This document shows positions 36,603 through 44,044 of a stretch of DNA of 64,000 nt, in pieces. The stretch lies in NCBI GenBank assembly GCA_963828505.1, contig CAWHFM010000002.1, forward strand, positions 60,122 to 124,121. The letters are read 5' to 3'. The notes beneath the pieces are model-generated. The model did not search any database. It was not told the origin of the DNA and saw only the letters and a program-made list of their open reading frames with translations. Position numbers and translations under genes: made by a program. The stretch comes from Bog-473 sp963828505. GTDB taxonomy: Bacteria > Actinomycetota > Acidimicrobiia > Acidimicrobiales > RAAP-2. Position 1 is the stretch's first letter; the number at the start of each line of letters is the position of its first letter.

Positions 36603-37352
36603 TCAGCCTTCGAAGGAGGCGATCACCTCGTCGGGGATGTCGGCGTTGGAGTGCACGGCCTGGACGTCGTCGTGGTCGTCGATCGCCTCGAGCAGGCGCA
36701 GGACCTTCTTGGCCTCGGCTTCCTCGGACACGGCGACGAGAGAGGTCGGCTCCAGCGAGAGGTCGAACGACTCCGGGGTGATGCCGGCGTCCTCGAGCGC
36801 CTGGCGCACCGACTCGAGGTCACTGGGCGCGCTGGTCACGACCCACGCCGCGCCGTTGGACGAGAGGTCCTCCGCGCCCCCCTCCATGGCGATCTCCATG
36901 ACCTTGTCCTCGTCGTTGTCGAGGCCGACGGTGACGATCCCCTTGCGCTCGAACTGCCAGCTGACCGCGCCGGGCTCGGCCATGTTCCCGCCGTTGCGGC
37001 TGAATACGTTGCGCATCTCGGCGCCGGTGCGATTGCGGTTGTCACTCAACGTCTCGACCATGATGGCCACGCCGTCCGGTCCGTAGCCCTCGTAGTTGAT
37101 GGCCTCGTAGCGCACGCCCTCGAGGTCGCCCGTGCCTCGCTTGACCGCCTTCTCAATCGTGTCGAGCGGGACGCTGGCCGCTCTCGCCTTCTGAAAGGCG
37201 GTCCGCAGCGTCGCGTTGGCATCGAGGTCGCCGCCGCCGTTGCGCGCCGCCACCTCTATAGCCCGGATGCACTTGGCGAAGACCTTGGCCCGGGCCTTGT
37301 CCTGGGCCCCCTTGCGGTACTTGGTGGTCGCCCACTTCGAGTGACCCGACAT
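36603..37352 (-). CDS. YebC/PmpR family regulator (TACO1-like)
   Basis: A 249-residue protein starting MSGHSKWATTKYRKGAQDKA, with the diagnostic IKYEGYGPDGVAIMVE-type motif (INYEGYGPDGVAIMVETLSD) and RTGAEMRNVFSRNGGNMAEPG in the middle. YebC proteins are now linked to translation of difficult proline-rich stretches as well as to DNA-binding regulation. It lies 48 bases upstream of ruvC on the same strand, the usual bacterial arrangement yebC-ruvC-ruvA-ruvB. Length is typical. Confidence 0.95.
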   Translation of the reverse strand: MSGHSKWATTKYRKGAQDKARAKVFAKCIRAIEVAARNGGGDLDANATLRTAFQKARAASVPLDTIEKAVKRGTGDLEGVRYEAINYEGYGPDGVAIMVETLSDNRNRTGAEMRNVFSRNGGNMAEPGAVSWQFERKGIVTVGLDNDEDKVMEIAMEGGAEDLSSNGAAWVVTSAPSDLESVRQALEDAGITPESFDLSLEPTSLVAVSEEAEAKKVLRLLEAIDDHDDVQAVHSNADIPDEVIASFEG

Positions 37353-37460
37353 GTCTGCTCTGCCTCGTTCCTCGCGCTCAGCCGTGATCCCCGTGCCGCC
37401 GGGGGACGGGTTCTCGATTGTATCGAGCCTGGTCCCGCAGGGGCCCGGACGCGTGACCGG

Positions 37461-38675
37461 TCAGCCCGGGACGGGGATGGTGGATGTCGGACCGGGGACT
37501 CGATACGCGCCGGCCGGCGGGGCGATGGAGAACGGCAGGCTGACGCTCCCGGTCCGCGACCGCGGGGCCGAGGCAGCCATCGGCGCGACGGTGAGGTGGT
37601 AGGACCCGGGGGGAGCCTGGCGCCACTGCGGCGGGGCATCGCCCGTGGCCACGTCCTCGTATTTGGTCCAGGTCCCGGTGGCCGTTGCCGTGGCACCGGG
37701 GTCGAGGTGGATCGGCGAGATCTCGGGGCAGAAGTAGGCCATCGATCCCGGGTAGACGTCGACCCCCTTACGGTCGGATACCACGGCGGAGAGGGAGCCG
37801 CAGGGCCCGACGCTCAGGCGTCGGGAAGCCCCCGGGACTTGGTCTGCCGGGGGTCCACACGCCGTACGGCCGGTGTTGTCGAGGCGCACCGTGTAGCGGA
37901 GCGGCAGGTTCGAGGGAACGGCACGGGCCGGGACGGTGACGCTCAGGGTCACCTGGCCGGTCCGGCAACCCTCGTAGGCGATGGGGGCCGACCGGGTGAG
38001 AGTGGGCCCCGGCGACAGGGGGAGGGACGGAGCCGACGGTGAGATGCGGCCCGGAACCGGGACCGGGACAGGGGCCGGGAGAGGGACACGGACCGCGCCC
38101 GGCCCGGGAGCCAGCTGCACGGGGACCCGTACCCTCCCGTCGAGGGTGAGGGTGTACGTGCCCGGAGGCAGCTGCGTCCTCAGGTCCGCCGAACGCTGGT
38201 CCCAGGTCCCCAACGCGGTGATGGAGCCGTGCGGTGGGATGGGCTCGCCGAGGATGGCCGGGCAGCTCAGGGCGACGTCACCGGGGTAGACGTCTGCTCC
38301 GCCGGCATCGGTGATGCGCACCGACACGGGTGCGCACGGGCCGAGCACCATGGCCAGAGGACCGTGCACGAGCGCTGCACCCGGGGCCGTGCAGGCGTGG
38401 GCCGAGGTGTTCCGCAACACGACCGCGTATTGGACCAGCTGCCCGGGCACGAAAGCGTGTCCGGGCACGGTCACGGTCAGCGTGACGTCGGTGGACGGGC
38501 AGCTCTCGTACGGGACATGGGCTGACCGGACGACGGAGGTCGTCGCGGCAGCACCTGCCGGTGCCGCGGCCGGGACGACGAGGACGGAGACGGTGGAGAC
38601 GCAGGCCGCAACGACCAGGGCGACGAAGACGGCGAGCGTGACGGCGACGGAACGCACAGCGGTGATCAGCCTCAC
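37461..38675 (-). CDS. Secreted protein with two copies of an unrecognised Cys-containing beta domain
   Basis: A 404-residue protein with a signal peptide or N-terminal anchor (residues 7-44, very hydrophobic, ending PAGAAATT). Two homologous units follow, at about residues 52-185 and 240-380. Each runs (Y)E-x-C, VTLTVTVP or VTLSVTVP, an NT-x-x-x-AC turn, a GPC, DVYPG, a CP-x-I, GTW and PPG-x-Y. The linker is a Pro-Val tract. Four Cys per unit suggest disulfides outside the cell. I do not recognise a family; the repeated Ig-like strand pattern resembles actinobacterial DUF4232-type proteins. It is placed between yebC and pdxT. Confidence 0.7.
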   Translation of the reverse strand: MRLITAVRSVAVTLAVFVALVVAACVSTVSVLVVPAAAPAGAAATTSVVRSAHVPYESCPSTDVTLTVTVPGHAFVPGQLVQYAVVLRNTSAHACTAPGAALVHGPLAMVLGPCAPVSVRITDAGGADVYPGDVALSCPAILGEPIPPHGSITALGTWDQRSADLRTQLPPGTYTLTLDGRVRVPVQLAPGPGAVRVPLPAPVPVPVPGRISPSAPSLPLSPGPTLTRSAPIAYEGCRTGQVTLSVTVPARAVPSNLPLRYTVRLDNTGRTACGPPADQVPGASRRLSVGPCGSLSAVVSDRKGVDVYPGSMAYFCPEISPIHLDPGATATATGTWTKYEDVATGDAPPQWRQAPPGSYHLTVAPMAASAPRSRTGSVSLPFSIAPPAGAYRVPGPTSTIPVPG

Positions 38676-38717
38676 GCATAGTGAGACTCCCGAGGCGTCG
38701 CCTCGGTTCGCTGCGGG

Positions 38718-39327
38718 TCAGGCCGTGTCGCAGAGGTCGGCGAACATGTGGTGCACCCTGCGGTCCGGCGTCAGCTCCGGATGAAAGACCGACGCCACGA
38801 CCGGACCCTGCCTCACGAGGACCGGCACCCCGTCGAACCGCCCCAGCACCTCGACGTCCTCCCCGACCGACACGATGAGCGGAGCCCGGATGAACACCGC
38901 CGGGAGCGGGGGACCCTCGCCGAGCTCCACTGCACCCTCGAACGACGCGATCTGGCGCCCGTAGCCGTTGCGGCGGACGACGGCGTCGAGCACCCCGAAA
39001 CAGAGCTGGTCGGGCCGGCCGCCCTCGATCGCGCTCGGCCAGCAGGACCAGCCCGGCGCACGTCCCCAGCACGGGCATCGCCGGCCCGTCACCGCTCGGT
39101 CGGGAGCTCAGCCGGGAACCGATGGCCTCGAAGAGACCGGTCGATTCCAACAGCATGGACAGGGTCGTCGACTCGCCGCCGGGGAGCACGAGCCCGCAGA
39201 TTCCCTCGAGATCCGCCGGGCGCCGGACCGGCCGACCCTCGCGGCCCACGTCGCGCAGGGCGACCAGGTGTTCGCGGACGTCGCCCTGGAGGTCGAGCAC
39301 CCCGATGGGCGGAAGCCCCCCTACCAC
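38718..39327 (-). CDS. pdxT: Pyridoxal 5'-phosphate synthase glutaminase subunit PdxT, frameshifted
   Basis: The start from GTG 39327 reads IGVLDLQGDVREHLVAL, then GLVLPGGESTTLSMLL and the nucleophile region VLGTCAGLVLLAE with the catalytic Cys. Thereafter AIEGGRPDQLCFGVLDAVVR, FIRAPLIVSVGEDVEVL and VASVFHPELTPDRRVHHMF (catalytic His-x-Glu) continue in another frame. The switch lies at about 39020-39037. The span of 610 bases is one over a multiple of three. PdxT releases ammonia from glutamine for PdxS. The start overlaps the pdxS end. With a working pdxS next to it, a sequence error is more likely than loss. Confidence 0.88.
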
Positions 39328-40196
39328 CCCCGGTCGGCGAGATGCTCGCCGAACGCCGACGACTCCAGCCCGCGCATCGCCTCGCCCAGCCCCCGGGAGA
39401 CCTTGGCCACGTGCTCGGCGTCCTCGTAGTGCGCCGTCGCCTCGACGACGGCCGAGGCCATGCGGGCCGGGTCGGAGGACTTGAAGATGCCCGAACCGAC
39501 GAAAACGGCCTCGGCGCCGAGCTGCATGACCAAGGCGGCGTCTGCGGGCGTGGCGATCCCGCCGGCGCAGAAGAGCGGCACCGGGAGGCGCCCCGTGTCG
39601 TGGATCTCCTGCACCAGTCCGACCGGTGCGGCGAGCTCTTTGGCCCACCGGTACAGCTCGGCCTGGTCGGCCTGCGTGACCGCGCGCAGGTCTCCGAGGA
39701 TGGAGCGGAGGTGCCGCACGGCCTCGACGATGTTGCCCGTGCCCGCCTCGCCCTTGGAGCGGATCATGGCGGCGCCCTCGCTGATCCGCCGCAGCGCCTC
39801 GCCCAGGTTCGTGGCGCCGCACACGAACGGGACCGTGTAGGGCCACTTGTCGATGTGGTGTGCCTCGTCGGCCGGCGTGAGCACCTCGGACTCGTCGATG
39901 AAGTCCACGCCCAGGCTCTGGAGCACCTGCGCCTCGGCGAAGTGCCCGATGCGGGCCTTGGCCATGACCGGGATGGTCACGGCTTCGATGATCCCCTCGA
40001 TGAGCAGCGGATCGCTCATCCGCGCCACGCCGCCGTCACGTCGGATGTCGGCCGGCACCCGCTCGAGCGCCATGACCGACACGGCGCCCGCGTCTTCGGC
40101 CACCTTGGCCTGCTCCGCGTTGACCACGTCCATGATCACGCCGCCCCGGAGCATGTCCGCCAAACCCCGCTTGACGGTGAAGGTTCCGGTCGTCAT
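39321..40196 (-). CDS. pdxS: Pyridoxal 5'-phosphate synthase lyase subunit PdxS
   Basis: A 291-residue TIM-barrel enzyme. It reads KRGLADMLRGGVIMDVVNAE, VMALERVPADIRRDGGVARM, PVMAKARIGHFAEAQVL, VDFIDESEVLTPADEAHHID and GEAGTGNIVEAVRHLR, all near-invariant PdxS blocks with the two active-site lysines. With PdxT it builds vitamin B6 from ribose 5-phosphate, glyceraldehyde 3-phosphate and ammonia. A TAGACT hexamer ends six bases before the ATG, so the mRNA is probably leaderless. It overlaps pdxT. Confidence 0.97.
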   Translation of the reverse strand: MTTGTFTVKRGLADMLRGGVIMDVVNAEQAKVAEDAGAVSVMALERVPADIRRDGGVARMSDPLLIEGIIEAVTIPVMAKARIGHFAEAQVLQSLGVDFIDESEVLTPADEAHHIDKWPYTVPFVCGATNLGEALRRISEGAAMIRSKGEAGTGNIVEAVRHLRSILGDLRAVTQADQAELYRWAKELAAPVGLVQEIHDTGRLPVPLFCAGGIATPADAALVMQLGAEAVFVGSGIFKSSDPARMASAVVEATAHYEDAEHVAKVSRGLGEAMRGLESSAFGEHLADRGW

Positions 40197-40202
40197 ACAG
40201 CC

Positions 40203-40208
40203 AGTCTA
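40203..40208 (-). promoter_or_regulatory. -10 hexamer TAGACT for leaderless pdxS
   Basis: TAGACT read leftward, six bases (GGCTGT), then the pdxS ATG at 40196. Nearly identical layout to alaS (TAAACT, GGCTGA, ATG). Confidence 0.6.
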
Positions 40209-40252
40209 CGAGGGTCTGCCGCCCCTTCTCACCACTCGCTCGGCGCGGCGGC

Positions 40253-41572
40253 TCACCACTCGTACAGCGCGGCGACCCGCACCGCGGTCGCGTCCAGATC
40301 GCCGGGGACGACCGGATCGTCCCGGTGCCCCACCGACGGGTCGATCCACACCCAACGGGTGGCCCCGTACCGGGCCGGAGCGAACACCGAGTCGGCCACG
40401 GGATCAGGCGCGCTCATCATCAGCTTCATGGCGTCGAGAAGGCCGCGCGGGTAACGCACCGCGGATGCACCCACGACGTCGGCCCGGTACTCGCGCGACG
40501 CGCCCCGTCCGATACTGCGCCGCAGCGTGGCCTCGCCCCCGACGAGCCCGGCCAGCGTGATGGCGATGCACGAGACGCCGTTGTCGCCCCGCTTCACGTG
40601 CGCCAGCTCATGGGCGACCACTCCCTCGAGCTCAATCGGATGGAGCAAGTCGAGGAGACCGGACGTGACCACCAGGTCGGCGGACGAGGCGTCGCGACCG
40701 AGAGCACAGGCATTTGGCACCGGGTCGCGCACGAGATGGAGGGACGGCACGCGCAGGCCGAACGTGGCGCACAGGCCCTCGACCATGTTGGAGAGGCGCG
40801 GCTCGTCGTGCTCGTCGATCGGGACGGCACCGACCGACCGCAACGCCCGGCCCGGCGCCAGACGCCACAACCCGATTGCTATGGCCGCGCCGACGACGAC
40901 GAGCGCGATCAGGCCGGCGATCCACGAGACCGCCACGGTGAGCACGACACCCACGACGACCGCGGGCACCACAGCGGGGACGGCGCAGAGCATGATGGCG
41001 CGACGCCGGTTCGCCGCCACCTCGCTGGGGAAGATCTTTGGCGAGCCGAGACCGGGCTGCTCCAGCTCGGGCACCGCGACCACCGGCACTGCCGCCGCGG
41101 CCGCCAGCGCCACCGCGCCGCGGGACCGCTCGTCGCTCCGTTGCCCGCTACTCGGTCCGCTCCGCTGGCCGTTGCGGGGTCGGTTTCCAGAACGTTGACG
41201 GGACCCACCCCCTTGACCCGAGCCGCCGGAGCCGCCGGAGCCGCCACCCTTGCCTTGGCCCGTACCTCGATTTGTCGTCCCGCCCTTGGCCGTCGCACCT
41301 GAGGCTCCACCGGAGGCGCCCGTGCCGCTGCTGCCACCGCCTGTCCCGCCACCGCCTGCCCCGCTCTTGTTCCGGTTCCGGCTCCGATTGCGGTTGCGGT
41401 TGCGGTTTCTGCTCCCACCACCGCCACCCTGACCACCCGAACCGCCGCTGGCACCACCCTGACCACCCGGACCGCCGCTGGCACCACCCTGACCCGAACC
41501 CCCTGTGCCCGTAGGCGAACCACCACCGCTGACGGGACCCGGCGTCCGGGCGTTGTCGATTTCGTCGGCCAT
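40253..41572 (-). CDS. M48 (HtpX-like) membrane metalloprotease with a long disordered N-terminus
   Basis: A 439-residue protein. Residues 1 to about 150 are Gly/Ser/Thr-rich with an alternating Arg-Asn tract (RNRNRNRNRSRNRNK), unlike normal HtpX. Two TM helices follow (CAVPAVVPAVVVGVVLTVAV and IAGLIALVVVGAAIAIGLW). The catalytic domain has SLHLVRDPVPNACALG and the zinc site VVAHELAHVKRGD, with a downstream Glu ligand in SREYRADVVGA. It probably degrades misfolded membrane proteins. A TAGGCT hexamer lies nine bases before the ATG. The cytoplasmic tail could bind nucleic acid or membranes, but this is a guess. Confidence 0.85.
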   Translation of the reverse strand: MADEIDNARTPGPVSGGGSPTGTGGSGQGGASGGPGGQGGASGGSGGQGGGGGSRNRNRNRNRSRNRNKSGAGGGGTGGGSSGTGASGGASGATAKGGTTNRGTGQGKGGGSGGSGGSGQGGGSRQRSGNRPRNGQRSGPSSGQRSDERSRGAVALAAAAAVPVVAVPELEQPGLGSPKIFPSEVAANRRRAIMLCAVPAVVPAVVVGVVLTVAVSWIAGLIALVVVGAAIAIGLWRLAPGRALRSVGAVPIDEHDEPRLSNMVEGLCATFGLRVPSLHLVRDPVPNACALGRDASSADLVVTSGLLDLLHPIELEGVVAHELAHVKRGDNGVSCIAITLAGLVGGEATLRRSIGRGASREYRADVVGASAVRYPRGLLDAMKLMMSAPDPVADSVFAPARYGATRWVWIDPSVGHRDDPVVPGDLDATAVRVAALYEW

Positions 41573-41581
41573 CGAGACGTC

Positions 41582-41587
41582 AGCCTA
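41582..41587 (-). promoter_or_regulatory. -10 hexamer TAGGCT for the M48 protease gene
   Basis: TAGGCT read leftward, nine bases before the ATG at 41572, near-leaderless. No Shine-Dalgarno sequence is visible. Confidence 0.4.
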
Positions 41588-41764
41588 CGGCAGTCCCTGC
41601 GATCCCTCGGGCGCCCTGACGTGCAGAACTCTCGTGCCCCGATTCCCCGCTTGTGATGCCCGATTCCTAGCCTCGGGCTCGTGTCCGCATGTGCGAGGCC
41701 GCTGCTCCAACGATCAGATTGACCGGGTCCACCGGAGGTGCCTTCGGCAGCTGCGACCGAGCGG

Positions 41765-42970
41765 TCAGCCGCCGTCGGCCGCGGCCGCCCGCCCTTCGGC
41801 GATAGCCCGTTCGTAGACGTCCACGTAGCGCTGCGCCAACGCGTCGGTCGACCACGCCCGGGCGTGCGCCCGCGCCTCACGGTGTGCCTCGGGGCTCGAC
41901 GCACCGGTCCCCCGCACGGCGTCAGCGAGTGCCACCCGCAAGCCGACGGCAAGAGCCCCGACGTCGCCGGCAGGTACCAGCGTGGCGTGTCCGACAGCTG
42001 CGGCGCGATAGCCCTCGATGTCCGAGGCCACCACCGCGCACCCAGCCGCCATGCCCTCGAGCAACACGACGCCGAACGACTCCCCGCGCAGGGACGGGGC
42101 GCAGAGCACGTCCGCCCCGGCCAGACGACGAGCCAGCTCCTCGTCGTCGAGCACGCCGAGCCATCTGACTCGGTCTGACTCGGGGTGCCGTCGGCGCTGC
42201 ACCTCCGTCTCGGGACCGCCACCCGCGACCCACAGGACAGCCGGCCGCTCGACCGAAGCGAAGGCGTCGAGCAACACCCCGAGACCCTTGCGAGCCTCGT
42301 GTCGTCCCACGAAGACCACCACCGGCCGCCCCTCGGTACTTCGCTCGGGGACAGCCGATGTGAAGCGCTCGACGTCGACGCCGTTGAAGAGAACCTCGAA
42401 CGTCCCGCCACCCGAGCGCTCGCCGGTCTCGCGCGCGGCCTCTGACACGGCGACGCGCGCCTGCAGGCGCCGACCGACTAGTCCGGCCATCGGTTTCAGC
42501 ACCGGCATCCAACGGCTGACGCCTGCCCGGTGGTAGGTCCCCACCATTGGAACACGGGACCGAAGCACCAGGCCGTAGGAGGTCACGGGCGCAAGCGGCT
42601 CGTGAAGGTGGGCCACGTCGAAACCACCCCCGCGCACCGCGCGCTCGGCGCGTACGGCTGCCAATGGGGACAGAGCGACAGGCGCGACCGAGCCGTTGGA
42701 GCGGACGCCCGTCGGACGACCGATCACGACGACGTTGCGCTCCCCAGCCCTGGAGTATGCGCTGGAGGACACCCGGGAGGTGATGCCACCCTCGTCGGCC
42801 GGTCCGATGACGGTGACTTCGTGTCCCAGGCGGCGCAACGAACGGGAGAGCCCCAAGACCTGACCTTGCACGCCGCCAGGTCGGTCGAGCGCGTACGGCG
42901 ACACCATCGCAACCCTCACCGGGGATCGCTCGGCCAGTGCGGTTGGAAAGGTGCAGGGGAGTCCACTCAT
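41765..42970 (-). CDS. pimA: Phosphatidylinositol alpha-mannosyltransferase PimA-like (GT4)
   Basis: Up to 401 residues. VRVAMVSPYALDRPGGVQGQ is the PimA start with the glycine-rich loop, followed by FDVAHLHEPLAPVTSYGLVL and FNGVDVERFTS, VFVGRHEARKGLGVLLDAF and the GDP-mannose-binding LRGESFGVVLLEGMAAGCAV. PimA adds the first mannose to phosphatidylinositol. By homology GTG 42919 (VRVAMVSP) is the likeliest start; ATG 42970 is the longest. A perfect AGGAGG at 42989-42994 sits before a two-codon ATG-GCA-TAG rather than before either start. patA, its usual neighbour, is 3.8 kb away across an island. Confidence 0.88.
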   Translation of the reverse strand: MSGLPCTFPTALAERSPVRVAMVSPYALDRPGGVQGQVLGLSRSLRRLGHEVTVIGPADEGGITSRVSSSAYSRAGERNVVVIGRPTGVRSNGSVAPVALSPLAAVRAERAVRGGGFDVAHLHEPLAPVTSYGLVLRSRVPMVGTYHRAGVSRWMPVLKPMAGLVGRRLQARVAVSEAARETGERSGGGTFEVLFNGVDVERFTSAVPERSTEGRPVVVFVGRHEARKGLGVLLDAFASVERPAVLWVAGGGPETEVQRRRHPESDRVRWLGVLDDEELARRLAGADVLCAPSLRGESFGVVLLEGMAAGCAVVASDIEGYRAAAVGHATLVPAGDVGALAVGLRVALADAVRGTGASSPEAHREARAHARAWSTDALAQRYVDVYERAIAEGRAAAADGG

Positions 42971-42976
42971 CAGGGA

Positions 42977-42994
42977 CTATGCCATCTACCTCCT
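42977..42994 (-). promoter_or_regulatory. AGGAGG followed by a two-codon ORF upstream of pimA
   Basis: Read leftward, AGGAGG (42994-42989) is followed after three bases by ATG GCA TAG (42985-42977). It lies seven bases before the longest pimA start. A start-stop mini-ORF under a perfect Shine-Dalgarno could reinitiate into pimA or simply mark the ribosome site. Function is inference. Confidence 0.3.
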
Positions 42995-43265
42995 ATTTTG
43001 TCATTCACGGCCAGTACGGAACGCCCTGGTCGGCCATTCATCACGCAGCTATCACGCACGTCCGGCCCCGAACCGGCTGCGCGGATCGATGCTTTCGAAC
43101 AACTCGATTCGGTCCGCAACACACATATCGGAGCACACCTGCCTGACGACCTTGCCCGGCGCCGTCTCGGTCGCAGAGTGGCGAATGATCCTGACGCTGC
43201 CGAGCAGTGTCCTCACCGTCGGCTTACGACAGCCGCGCCGACCAGCCGGCGGTCCGCCGTCGCCG

Positions 43266-43300
43266 GCGTCATGCGTCATGCGTCATGCGTCATGCGTGAT
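43266..43300. repeat. 7-bp tandem repeat GCGTCAT, four perfect copies
   Basis: Four perfect GCGTCAT units (43266-43293) followed by a fifth degenerate GCGTGAT. It lies outside the left end of the duplicated cassette. A different 7-mer repeated four times lies outside the right end. Confidence 0.85.
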
Positions 43301-43409
43301 ATTGATGGCCATCGGGCAGGCCGTCACGTGTCGCGGCCTCACCCGGGAAGTCGAGCGGGCCGCCGTCACGATTCCTCACACCATTCCCGCAGACTCGTAC
43401 CTGGGTCAC

Positions 43410-43740
43410 CAGCAACCTCGATCCCGGTGCTGATCGACCACAACCCGAGCCGGGTGCTCGGTGAGGTCGCGCACCTACAATGGAGCACAGGCGACGGGCT
43501 GATGGCCATCGACTCGCCTTCGCGATGGCGGGCGAGCCGATGTGCTCGAGGACGGCGATTGGTGGTTCTCCGACGGGATCCCGTGTGGCCGTCCGGCCCA
43601 ACATCGTGCGGCCGGCGGCCAACCCCAACACGCCGCTGCTCTGCTGTCGTGCGCCGACAACGCCAACCAACTGGCTCCTGCGGTCAGGCGCTCGGCTCGC
43701 CGCTGGGCCGTGTCCCGAGCGCGTCGAGTCCCGGGCTTAT
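43410..43740 (+). pseudogene. Possible decayed gene, prohead-protease-like fragment
   Basis: One frame reads IPVLIDHNPSRVLGEVAHLQ then STGDGLMAID, which resembles the start of HK97-type phage prohead proteases (a conserved Asp-His followed by G-x-V and a DGL turn). About 80 bases later another frame reads VLEDGDWWFSDGI. The pieces are in different frames with no start or stop arrangement, so any gene here is broken. The resemblance is from memory and short. Confidence 0.25.
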
Positions 43741-43828
43741 TGGAATGTGTCATCGGTTAGTAGGTGTCATCGGGCCTGGCTAAGGAGGCAGGATCGCGAT
43801 CAGAGAGTTCCGTGCGGTCACAGAGTGT

Positions 43829-43945
43829 TCACTGATCGGACACTGGACACTCTGAGTAACGACACCAGGATCCCTCGATCGAGCGATGACGACGCTCACC
43901 AAACGAAAACCGGACCTGAGCTTCATCGCAATTTCGGAGGATCTC
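43829..43945 (+). promoter_or_regulatory. Conserved upstream region of cassette 1
   Basis: This stretch matches the one upstream of cassette 2 (45226-45334). Shared blocks are TCACTGATCGGACAC at 43829, the perfect palindrome CTCGATCGAG (43874-43883) followed by CGATGACGACGCTC, and CAATTTCGGAGGATCTCGTG ending at 43948. The blocks between are diverged, so the shared ones are likely promoter or operator parts. No textbook -35/-10 pair is obvious. Confidence 0.5.
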
Positions 43946-44029
43946 GTGTACCCTGCCCACCGCGTCTTCGGCGGAAGACACTTTCCAATCGTCGGCGGCG
44001 GCCGCATGCTCATCGGGAGCATGCGGTGA
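43946..44029 (+). CDS. Possible 27-residue leader peptide of cassette 1
   Basis: GTG 43946 stands five bases after GGAGG, a strong Shine-Dalgarno sequence. The frame reads VYPAHRVFGGRHFPIVGGGR and ends ...MR, with its TGA at 44027-44029 just after a long hairpin and 16 bases before the gene start. Cassette 2 has the same Shine-Dalgarno, GTG and opening Val-Tyr, and later VFGGRH, but then a 2-base length change. This supports either a leader peptide or a purely structural leader. Confidence 0.4.
   Translation: MYPAHRVFGGRHFPIVGGGRMLIGSMR
43964..43979 (+). promoter_or_regulatory. Leader hairpin A of cassette 1
   Basis: GTCTTC-GGCG-GAAGAC forms a 6-bp stem with a tetraloop. In cassette 2 the right arm is GGAGAC, which keeps pairing through a G-U pair, a small sign that the RNA structure matters. 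Confidence 0.45.
44002..44026 (+). promoter_or_regulatory. Leader hairpin B of cassette 1, next to the ribosome site
   Basis: CCGCATGCTC-ATCGG-GAGCATGCGG forms a perfect 10-bp stem with a 5-nt loop, ending seven bases before the AGAGGA Shine-Dalgarno of the secreted-protein gene. It could stabilise the mRNA, act as an attenuator or control ribosome access. Cassette 2 keeps it with one mismatch and one G-U pair. Confidence 0.55.
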
Positions 44030-44044
44030 ACGAGAGGAACATCA

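Larger units (their letters stand above)
42971..43800. other. Left flank of the island, no intact gene
   Basis: No open frame here has recognisable protein features. It holds an AGGAGG with a two-codon ORF (42983-42994), a 7-bp tandem repeat (43266-43300) and remnants of a possible decayed gene near 43410-43740. The sequence is AT-richer and looser than neighbouring genes and looks like eroded or acquired DNA. Confidence 0.6.

Noticed and set aside
42951..43783. Rightward frames across the left flank of the island as genes
   Set aside because: They lack ribosome sites and domains; their content includes the 7-bp repeat read as His-Ala-Ser-Cys-Val-Met-Arg repeats.
43930..44044. Leader as a known riboswitch such as ydaO (c-di-AMP), which precedes secreted wall proteins in actinomycetes
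   Set aside because: The stem order and conserved blocks I know for ydaO are not present; I could not match any known class.
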